From NCBI GenBank assembly GCA_026983815.1, contig JALSTJ010000105.1:1-15009 (forward strand): a stretch of 15,009 bases of DNA, in the 5' to 3' direction. The translations under genes and the position numbers were made by a program. The notes beneath the pieces were generated by a model. The model was given only the letters and a program-made list of their open reading frames with translations. It made no database searches and was not told where the DNA came from. Positions 6,969 to 11,927 of the stretch are shown here, in pieces; positions within the stretch are counted from its first letter, which is position 1; each line of letters opens with the position of its first letter. The DNA comes from Flavobacteriales bacterium. Lineage in GTDB: Bacteria; Bacteroidota; Bacteroidia; Flavobacteriales; Flavobacteriaceae.

Positions 6969-8087
6969 TTATTGAGCAATATAAATCCATAAATCCGGAT
7001 AACTACTTTTTAGATCATCCAATTTAGCTTTTGCATCGTTAAAATTATCGGCTCCATCAATGGCGACCATGTATAATCCTCCTTTGTTTTGTCCAGTGAT
7101 AGCTGCATGATATCCTTGGCTTTTAAGTTCTTCAGTTTTTTTCATTGCATTGGCTTCTTCTTTGAAAGCACCAACAATCAATTGATATTTCATCCCGGAC
7201 AATTCCGAAGTATTTGGAGATTTTGAAGCTTCCGGTTGTGTGTTGGTGTTGTTTTCTGAATTTTTGTTTTCAACCGAATTTTCATTATTTGAAACACCGG
7301 AATCAGAAGTTTGATTGTCAGCGGTTCCGGAAGTTTCTTCTTGCGAAGAGGTATTGTTGGTAGTTTCACTATTTTGGGCATCAGTGTTATCAACATTGGT
7401 AGTATCTCCGGTAGAATCTACTTCAACTGCTGGCATGTCCTTTTTTACCACATAACTTGCTTTTTGGAAATTCTCGTCATCATGCGTATTTCCTGATATA
7501 AAATAGTATGCTCCACCTCCTATGAGAGCCAAACCAATCACAGCAATTGCTGCATATTTTATAAGTTTTGGCGATTTTTTTTCTTCTGTTTGATTTTCAA
7601 AAAAATAGTCTTCCACTTTATTTTGTTTTTTAGGGTTAATATTAATTGATGATTCTTGATTATTTTCAAATTCTCTGTTAATGGGCAATCTTTTAAAGCT
7701 ATTCAATCCGTATGAATCGGTCAAATAGTTTTTAGTTAATAAAGCTTGAAAAATAATCCGATGGTCTATTAAACTGAAAATTCCAATATTTTCAATAACC
7801 AATCTTTTGTTTTTTTCAAGTTCTTCTTTCCAACTATCAACTTGTTCTTTGATAAATTCTTCAGCTTTTTTATGATTGGTTTCCAATATGGATGCTACAT
7901 AATTTATTAATAATCCATCACTTTCTAATAAACTTGCATTAAAGGATAAATCTTTATATGGCGGTGAAAATAAATGTGTTTTGCGGTTATATTTTGCACT
8001 TTTTTTTCGTGAAACAATACCACCAAATCCCGGAATTATCACCAAGTCATACCTATAAAGTAAATCTTGAATATATTTTTGCAGCAT
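6969..8087 (-). CDS. Transmembrane HU-CCDC81 and SPOR domain protein
   Basis: This 372-residue single-pass protein has four parts. Residues 1-120 form an HU-CCDC81-type region, with 'YDLVIIPGFGGIV' (13-25) and 'LVIENIGIFSL' (96-106) marking the two copies of the HU-like fold. Residues 121-175 are a polar linker ending 'KSPK'. A membrane helix spans about 176-197. Residues 200-297 are a low-complexity S/T/N/E/D linker, and residues 298-370 are a SPOR domain ('YQLIVGAF.....A', 'GLYMVAID'). SPOR domains bind denuded glycans at the division septum. HU-type folds bind DNA, although the CCDC81 branch may bind protein. The predicted topology puts the HU part in the cytosol and SPOR in the periplasm. 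The gene has its own complete promoter and terminator and so appears monocistronic. Confidence 0.88.
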   Translation of the reverse strand: MLQKYIQDLLYRYDLVIIPGFGGIVSRKKSAKYNRKTHLFSPPYKDLSFNASLLESDGLLINYVASILETNHKKAEEFIKEQVDSWKEELEKNKRLVIENIGIFSLIDHRIIFQALLTKNYLTDSYGLNSFKRLPINREFENNQESSININPKKQNKVEDYFFENQTEEKKSPKLIKYAAIAVIGLALIGGGAYYFISGNTHDDENFQKASYVVKKDMPAVEVDSTGDTTNVDNTDAQNSETTNNTSSQEETSGTADNQTSDSGVSNNENSVENKNSENNTNTQPEASKSPNTSELSGMKYQLIVGAFKEEANAMKKTEELKSQGYHAAITGQNKGGLYMVAIDGADNFNDAKAKLDDLKSSYPDLWIYIAQ

Positions 8088-8110
8088 ACAGTTTTCCTTA
8101 TTTCAAAAAA

Positions 8111-8141
8111 CAAATATATCTTAAAAATTTTAAAAATACAA
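8111..8141 (-). promoter_or_regulatory. Promoter of the HU/SPOR gene (-33/-7)
   Basis: On the minus strand TTG (8141-8139) and TATATTTG (8118-8111) are 20 bases apart, a good Bacteroidota promoter. The predicted transcript starts about 15-20 bases before the ATG at 8087. The promoter sits in the 59-base gap after the 74-residue gene. Confidence 0.6.
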
Positions 8142-8146
8142 TAGTT

Positions 8147-8371
8147 TTATTCATAACTTTTCATTTCATTATCAAAAAATTCATAAGCTTTTTTTATGGC
8201 TAATTCAATAATATCGGCATTTTCTTTTGCTTCCTTTTCCGAAAAATTATCCAACCATTCAATTTCGTCTGTATGAATATTGAGAATAAAACGTGGAAAA
8301 TTTGTATGAATCACAAAAATATCGTTTTCCAATTGTGAGTTATCAGCTATTAAATATTGTGGTAGTTTCAT
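8147..8371 (-). CDS. Small acidic protein, 74 aa, unknown function
   Basis: The frame is open from 8437, but I place the start at the ATG at 8371. A TATCTTTG -7 box lies between the two candidates, at 8392-8385, and the upstream extension is basic and compositionally unlike the rest. From 8371 the product begins 'MKLPQYLIADNSQLENDIFV', followed by 'IHTNFPRFILNI' (two beta strands) and an acidic helical half ending 'AYEFFDNEMKSYE'. There is no signal peptide, membrane segment or cysteine. It looks like a conserved hypothetical small protein seen beside HU-CCDC81/SPOR genes in flavobacteria, but that is memory, not a search. It has a separate promoter from the HU/SPOR gene. No function can be assigned. 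Confidence 0.75.
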   Translation of the reverse strand: MKLPQYLIADNSQLENDIFVIHTNFPRFILNIHTDEIEWLDNFSEKEAKENADIIELAIKKAYEFFDNEMKSYE

Positions 8372-8384
8372 GATAAATTTTTTG

Positions 8385-8392
8385 CAAAGATA
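8385..8392 (-). promoter_or_regulatory. Putative -7 box for the 74-residue gene
   Basis: TATCTTTG on the minus strand matches TAnnTTTG and lies 13 bases before the ATG at 8371. It argues against the longer reading frame that starts at 8437, since translation cannot begin upstream of the message. No -33 TTG is seen. Confidence 0.45.
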
Positions 8393-8551
8393 CATTAAAT
8401 ATAATCTTTTGCATATTTTGAGATTTGTTTTTTTCATTTTCGTCTTTAATTTTTTTTAAATTAAATATTCTCAATGAAAATAAAAATTGATTTTTTAACT
8501 TTTCATGACCAACTATTTTAATAAAAATCTTATTTTTAATATAGAATTTCT

Positions 8552-8559
8552 TACTTTTG
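8552..8559 (+). promoter_or_regulatory. Putative -7 box for the acyltransferase gene
   Basis: TACTTTTG matches TAnnTTTG and lies 25 bases before the ATG at 8585. The -33 region is A/T only, with no TTG. The rest of the 213-base gap between the two divergent starts (8372-8584) holds AT-rich DNA and nothing else I can identify. Confidence 0.4.
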
Positions 8560-8584
8560 AACTAAATAAAATAGAAGTGAGACT

Positions 8585-9397
8585 ATGAGTTTATTTAAAA
8601 GAGACATTTTTGGAAATATTATTTTTCTTAAAAAAATTATCATGTTTATTTTTGGGGTGATTTCCAAAAGGCGTTATAAAGGTTTTAATGAACTGAAAAT
8701 AGAAGGGATGGAAATCATCCGGAATTTACCGGATAATCAGGTGCTTTTTGTTAGTAATCATCAAACATATTTTGCGGACGCCGCCGCCATGTATCATGTT
8801 TTTTTTGCAGCTTTGAACGGACAAGATGATATTTCGGGTTACAAATATTTGTTTCATCCGAAAACTAATATTTATTATGTAGCAGCCAAAGAGACGATGA
8901 CCTCGGGTATTTTGCCCAAAATATTTATGTATGTAGGGGCTATCCCAATAGAAAGGACTTGGAGGAGCAAAGGAAAAGATATCAAAAGACCGGTTAAGTT
9001 TGATGATATAGCCAACATCAGCAAAGCCATACAAGACGGTTGGGTAATCACTTTTCCACAAGGAACTACTACTCCTTTTAAACCCATACGTAGAGGAACT
9101 GCACATTTGATTAAAAAAAACAAGCCTATTGTTGTTCCTATAGTAATCGACGGTTTCAGGCGTTCTTTTGACAAAAAAGGTTTACAAATAAAAAAACGGG
9201 GTATTTTGCAAAGATTTGTTATTAAACCTCCGTTACCTATTGATTATGAAAATGACACAGTAGAAGAAATTGTAGAAAAAATTGCATATGCCATAGAACA
9301 GCATCCCGATATGCGTAAGGTGATTAGTGTTGAGGAATTGAAAAAAGAAGAAGAAAATGACAAAAAAAGAAATTTTTGGTCCGGCAGGAATTATTGA
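8585..9397 (+). CDS. PlsC-like lysophospholipid acyltransferase, divergent motifs
   Basis: This 270-residue protein has the order of blocks found in PlsC/LPLAT glycerolipid acyltransferases. Block I is 'FVSNHQTYFADA' (55-66). Block II is 'GAIPIERTWR' (118-127). Block III is 'ITFPQGTTTPF' (155-165). Block IV is 'KPIVVPIVIDGF' (180-191). A hydrophobic N-terminal stretch (11-27) could anchor it to the membrane. Two catalytic blocks differ from the textbook: the histidine and aspartate are separated by five residues (H59-x5-D65) rather than four, and FPEGT reads FPQGT (Q159). These may define a Bacteroidota branch rather than a dead enzyme, because everything around them is well kept. The likely role is acylation of lysophosphatidic acid or a related lipid. 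The C-terminal 20 residues are highly charged. It is transcribed alone. Confidence 0.85.
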   Translation: MSLFKRDIFGNIIFLKKIIMFIFGVISKRRYKGFNELKIEGMEIIRNLPDNQVLFVSNHQTYFADAAAMYHVFFAALNGQDDISGYKYLFHPKTNIYYVAAKETMTSGILPKIFMYVGAIPIERTWRSKGKDIKRPVKFDDIANISKAIQDGWVITFPQGTTTPFKPIRRGTAHLIKKNKPIVVPIVIDGFRRSFDKKGLQIKKRGILQRFVIKPPLPIDYENDTVEEIVEKIAYAIEQHPDMRKVISVEELKKEEENDKKRNFWSGRNY

Positions 9398-9447
9398 TTT
9401 TTCAAAAATAAAATTTTTAAATTATCCCTTATATTAAAAAAGATTTA

Positions 9448-9455
9448 TATATTTG
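9448..9455 (+). promoter_or_regulatory. Putative -7 box for rpmH
   Basis: TATATTTG is a perfect TAnnTTTG, 43 bases before the rpmH ATG, which implies a leader of about 30-35 bases. No TTG lies at -33. The leader is A/T-rich with no hairpin that I can see. Confidence 0.5.
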
Positions 9456-9498
9456 CAGAAAATTTTTTTACAATAACTAATTTAGAAAATAGATTGCG

Positions 9499-9657
9499 AT
9501 GAAAAGGACCTATCAACCCTCCAAAAGAAAAAGAAGAAACAAGCATGGTTTCCGTGAAAGAATGCAAACCCGTGAAGGTAGAAAAGTGTTAGCCCGAAGA
9601 AGAGCAAAAGGCAGAAAAAGACTTACGGTATCATCAGAGCCCAGACCTAAAAAATAA
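9499..9657 (+). CDS. rpmH: 50S ribosomal protein bL34
   Basis: A 52-residue, strongly basic protein that begins 'MKRTYQPSKRKRRNKHGF' and continues 'RMQTREGRKVLARRRAKGR', the invariant L34 signature. The final 'LTVSSEPRPKK' is a short extension past the usual 44-46 residues, common in this phylum. L34 sits in the core of the large subunit close to 23S rRNA. In many bacteria rpmH is next to rnpA and dnaA; here it stands alone, with its own -7 box and a strong terminator. The start ATG is fixed by the signature. Confidence 0.98.
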   Translation: MKRTYQPSKRKRRNKHGFRERMQTREGRKVLARRRAKGRKRLTVSSEPRPKK

Positions 9658-9678
9658 TTTTTTTCATAAAATCAATAA

Positions 9679-9712
9679 AAAAACCTGCTTTTTGCAGGTT
9701 TTTATTTTTTTT
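9679..9712 (+). terminator. Intrinsic terminator of rpmH
   Basis: A stem of about 10 bp (9679-9688 with 9694-9703, core AACCTGC/GCAGGTT) closes a TTTTT loop and runs into T-rich sequence. It starts 21 bases after the rpmH stop. The 5' side is A-rich, so it might also function weakly in the other direction. Confidence 0.85.
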
Positions 9713-9720
9713 ATATATTG
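9692..9720 (+). promoter_or_regulatory. Possible promoter overlapping the rpmH terminator
   Basis: TTG at 9692-9694 lies in the loop and first stem base of the rpmH terminator. TATATTG at 9714-9720, one T short of TAnnTTTG, follows after 19 bases. Transcription would begin 10-15 bases before the ATG of the CxxCH/T9SS gene at 9739. The match is imperfect, but no other promoter-like sequence is available in the 81-base gap. Confidence 0.35.
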
Positions 9721-9738
9721 CAAAAAAAATTAACTATT

Positions 9739-10500
9739 ATGAAAAACAAATACTTACTTATTTTTATGTTCCCTGTTATAGCTTTGATGTCTTATTCCGG
9801 TGGAGCGCCTTCAGGACGAACGGGTTCCCCCGGAGACAACGGACATACCTGCACAGACTGTCATTCATTTTCTGGAACCGCACCTACCCCAAGCATTAAC
9901 TTAACCGGTTTTCCATCCAATAATTATCAAGCCGGACAAACCTATACTTTGCATTTGGAGGTTACCGGAGTAAGTAATCCCAAAACAGGTTTTGAAATGA
10001 CCGTAGAAAACAGCAATCACCAAAAACAAGGGACTTTTGCTGCGAGCGATTCAAATACGCAACCTATTCAAGGAGGTAATTATATCACACATACCTCACA
10101 AGGAAATGCGCATCACACTTGGGATTTTCAATGGACAGCCCCTGCCGCTTCTCAAGGGGATTTGACGGTATATTATGCTGTAAATATTGCCAATGGCAAT
10201 GGATCTACAAGCGGTGATTATATTCAAGCCGGATCCTTGGCAATCCATGAGGTTACCAATGGCGTGAATAATCTATCCAAGGAAGAAGTAATATTATTTC
10301 CCAATCCAGCAAAAGATTTTGTTCAAATAAAAGCCCATGTAAACATTGAAAAAATTCATGTTTTTGACAGCAAAGGACATTTGATACCACTAAAACTCAG
10401 AGATAATCAATTGGATATAACCAAATTATCAACAGGTATTTATTTTGCACACATTCAGATTAATGGACAAAATATTGTTAAACAATTTTTAAAGAAATAA
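9739..10500 (+). CDS. Secreted CxxCH protein with choice-of-anchor-like domain and T9SS type A sorting domain
   Basis: The 253-residue product starts at ATG 9739; a TTG frame start at 9718 would add seven basic residues and fall on the presumed promoter. A signal peptide covers about residues 1-21. Next comes 'GRTGSPGDNGHTCTDCH' (26-42), with C38-x-x-C41-H42, a c-type heme motif set in a Gly-rich loop as in the Bacteroidota 'choice-of-anchor V' / reelin-like secreted proteins. A beta-rich domain follows (about 48-175). The last 75 residues are a type IX secretion sorting domain: 'LFPNPAKDFVQIKA' and the closing 'STGIYFAHIQINGQNIVKQF' with 'LKK' at the end. The protein is therefore exported across the outer membrane. 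Whether it binds heme, another metal or simply forms a disulfide cannot be told. It is flanked by ribosomal protein units but has no functional link to them. Confidence 0.85.
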   Translation: MKNKYLLIFMFPVIALMSYSGGAPSGRTGSPGDNGHTCTDCHSFSGTAPTPSINLTGFPSNNYQAGQTYTLHLEVTGVSNPKTGFEMTVENSNHQKQGTFAASDSNTQPIQGGNYITHTSQGNAHHTWDFQWTAPAASQGDLTVYYAVNIANGNGSTSGDYIQAGSLAIHEVTNGVNNLSKEEVILFPNPAKDFVQIKAHVNIEKIHVFDSKGHLIPLKLRDNQLDITKLSTGIYFAHIQINGQNIVKQFLKK

Positions 10501-10531
10501 TTGGCGAATTCAAATAAAATGTTTAATTTTG
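10501..10531 (+). promoter_or_regulatory. Promoter of the rpsF-rpsR-rplI operon (-33/-7)
   Basis: TTG at 10501-10503, directly after the preceding stop codon, and TAATTTTG at 10524-10531 are 20 bases apart, a near-ideal Bacteroidota promoter. The leader would be about 20 bases. I see no CCG-bearing bulged hairpin of the kind that S6-S18 binds for autoregulation in other bacteria. Confidence 0.65.
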
Positions 10532-10556
10532 CAGCCAATTTAAATTAAAAATAGTT

Positions 10557-10901
10557 ATGAACCATTATGAAACTGTTTTCATTTTAACTCCCGTTTTATC
10601 TGAAGATCAGGTAAAGGAAGCAGTAAAGAAATTTAGCGATTTTATAGTTTCCAAAGGAGGAGAAGTGATTTGGGAAGAAGATTGGGGGCTAAAGAAATTA
10701 GCTTATCCAATCCAACACAAGAAAACTGGATTTTATCATTTGATTGAATTCAAAATGAATCCGGAGGATGTAAAAGAATTAGACCTTGCTTTTAGAAGGG
10801 ATGAAAGAGTAATCCGTCACTTGATAGTGAAATTGGATAAATATGCCGTTGAATGGGCGGAAAAACGTAGAGAAAAAATCAAAGAATCTAAAAAATCCTA
10901 A
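10557..10901 (+). CDS. rpsF: 30S ribosomal protein bS6
   Basis: The 114-residue protein begins 'MNHYETVFILTPVLSEDQV' and has 'WGLKKLAYPIQHKKTGFYHL' (43-62) and 'FRRDERVIRHLIVKLD' (79-94), the conserved ferredoxin-like fold of S6. It pairs with S18 on the platform of the small subunit. The basic C-terminal tail (KRREKIKESKKS) is typical. The gene order rpsF-rpsR-rplI is conserved in bacteria; here neither priB nor ssb lies between S6 and S18. The gap to rpsR is 5 bases, so the genes are cotranscribed from the promoter at 10501. No Shine-Dalgarno sequence precedes the ATG. Confidence 0.98.
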   Translation: MNHYETVFILTPVLSEDQVKEAVKKFSDFIVSKGGEVIWEEDWGLKKLAYPIQHKKTGFYHLIEFKMNPEDVKELDLAFRRDERVIRHLIVKLDKYAVEWAEKRREKIKESKKS

Positions 10902-10906
10902 GTAAA

Positions 10907-11200
10907 ATGGCATCAATAGATCAAACATCAGGAAAACAATCCGATATCAGATATTTGACTCAATTGGATATTGAAGTCAAACCCAATCAGAAAAAATATT
11001 GCCGATTTAAAAAATTCGGAATCAAATATATTGACTATAAAGATCCGGATTTCTTAATGAAATTCGTCAATGAGCAAGGGAAAATTCTTCCCAGAAGAAT
11101 TACCGGAACATCTTTGAAATATCAAAGAAGATTAGCAAAAGCTATAAAAAGAGCACGTCACTTGGCATTGATGCCTTATGTTGGAGATATGTTAAAATAA
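10907..11200 (+). CDS. rpsR: 30S ribosomal protein bS18
   Basis: The 97-residue protein carries 'YCRFKKFGIKYIDYKDPDFL' (31-50) and the S18 signature 'ILPRRITGTSLKYQRRLAKA' (60-79) followed by 'RARHLALMPY'. It has an N-terminal extension of about 15 residues beyond E. coli S18. Only one cysteine (C32) remains, so it is the zinc-free form. In flavobacterial ribosomes S18, S6 and S21 together shield the anti-Shine-Dalgarno tail of 16S rRNA, which agrees with the absence of Shine-Dalgarno sequences in this window. It is the middle gene of its operon. Confidence 0.98.
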   Translation: MASIDQTSGKQSDIRYLTQLDIEVKPNQKKYCRFKKFGIKYIDYKDPDFLMKFVNEQGKILPRRITGTSLKYQRRLAKAIKRARHLALMPYVGDMLK

Positions 11201-11213
11201 AAAAACGGAAACG

Positions 11214-11774
11214 ATGGAAATTATATTGATAAAAGACGTTGAAAATCTAGGATTTGCAGACGATATCGTTACCGTAAAAAACGGTTACGGAAGAAATTAT
11301 TTAATACCCCAAGGATATGCTATTTTAGCTACTCCTTCGGCAAAAAAAGTTTTGGCTGAAAAAATCAAACAAAGAGCTTTTAAAGAAAAACACATAGTTG
11401 AAGAAGCTCAAAAATTGGCTGACCAAATCAAAGCTTTGGAAATCAAAATTCCAGCTAAAGTTGGTGCAGGAGACAAGCTTTTCGGTTCTATTAACAATCA
11501 AAATATTGTTGAATTTTTAGCTGACAAAGGTTTTGAAATCGATAAGAAATTTATTAATGTGATCGGAGGAAATGTAAAACGTGTTGGTAAATACAATGCC
11601 AAAATACGATTGCATCGTGAAGTTATTGTAGAAAAAGAATTTGAAGTAACTCCTATCCGAGACGAAAAATATATTCAAGAGCAAAAAGCCAAAGCTGCTG
11701 CTGAAGCCAAAAGAGCCGAAGCTGCGGCAAAAGCCAATGAAGAATCTGCTGAGGAAGTTCAAACTGAAGAATAA
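11214..11774 (+). CDS. rplI: 50S ribosomal protein bL9 with extended C-terminal tail
   Basis: Residues 1-148 are a complete L9. The N-domain 'MEIILIKDVENLGFADDIVT' through 'VKNGYGRNYLIPQGYA' is unmistakable. The long connecting helix lies at about 42-75, and the C-domain has 'KLFGSINNQNIVEFLADKGF'. Residues 150-186 are an extra tail of charged, Ala-rich helix (AKAAAEAKRAEAAAKANEES) that ends in acidic EEVQTEE; E. coli L9 stops near 149. L9 protrudes from the L1 stalk base and affects frame maintenance and spacing between ribosomes in polysomes. The tail would extend from that exposed end. It is the last gene of its operon, 13 bases after rpsR, with a strong terminator behind it. Confidence 0.98.
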   Translation: MEIILIKDVENLGFADDIVTVKNGYGRNYLIPQGYAILATPSAKKVLAEKIKQRAFKEKHIVEEAQKLADQIKALEIKIPAKVGAGDKLFGSINNQNIVEFLADKGFEIDKKFINVIGGNVKRVGKYNAKIRLHREVIVEKEFEVTPIRDEKYIQEQKAKAAAEAKRAEAAAKANEESAEEVQTEE

Positions 11775-11796
11775 AAATTTGTTCGAAATCAAAAAT

Positions 11797-11837
11797 AAAA
11801 CAAGCCCGAAAATTTTTCGGGCTTGTTTTATTTTTAT
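11797..11837 (+). terminator. Intrinsic terminator of the rpsF-rpsR-rplI operon
   Basis: A long stem pairs AAAACAAGCCCGA (11797-11809) with TCGGGCTTGTTTT (11817-11829), and the A/T loop can pair further. A T-rich run follows. It begins 22 bases after the rplI stop. It is the strongest hairpin in the window, and its A-rich 5' flank could give some function on the other strand. Confidence 0.9.
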
Positions 11838-11894
11838 TATTAAAAACTTAATAAAAAAAATAACATAAATCAGCTTTTCGGTAATTTATTTTAT

Positions 11895-11902
11895 TAATTT
11901 TG
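11895..11902 (+). promoter_or_regulatory. Putative -7 box for korAB
   Basis: TAATTTTG matches TAnnTTTG, 25 bases before the korA ATG. A TTTTCG at 11875-11880 could be a weak -33 element. It is the same octamer as the rpsF box at 10524. Confidence 0.5.
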
Positions 11903-11927
11903 CTTCACATACGAAAAAAATAATTTT

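Noticed and set aside
8372..8437. Longer N-terminus for the 74-residue protein
   Set aside because: Contains the TATCTTTG promoter box and is rich in Lys/Cys/Leu unlike the rest of the protein.
8572..8584. GAAGTGAG before the acyltransferase ATG as a Shine-Dalgarno sequence
   Set aside because: It does not match AGGAGG well, and starts in this phylum generally lack such sites.
8726..9174. Two overlapping minus-strand frames (126 and 99 codons) opposite the acyltransferase
   Set aside because: Antisense to conserved acyltransferase blocks; no family resemblance and they overlap each other.
9718..9738. Upstream TTG start for the CxxCH/T9SS protein
   Set aside because: It falls on the presumed -7 box and adds residues before a normal signal peptide that starts at ATG 9739.
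11517..11792. 91-codon minus-strand frame opposite rplI
   Set aside because: Its Phe/Ser-rich sequence is simply the complement of the Lys/Glu/Ala codons of the L9 tail.
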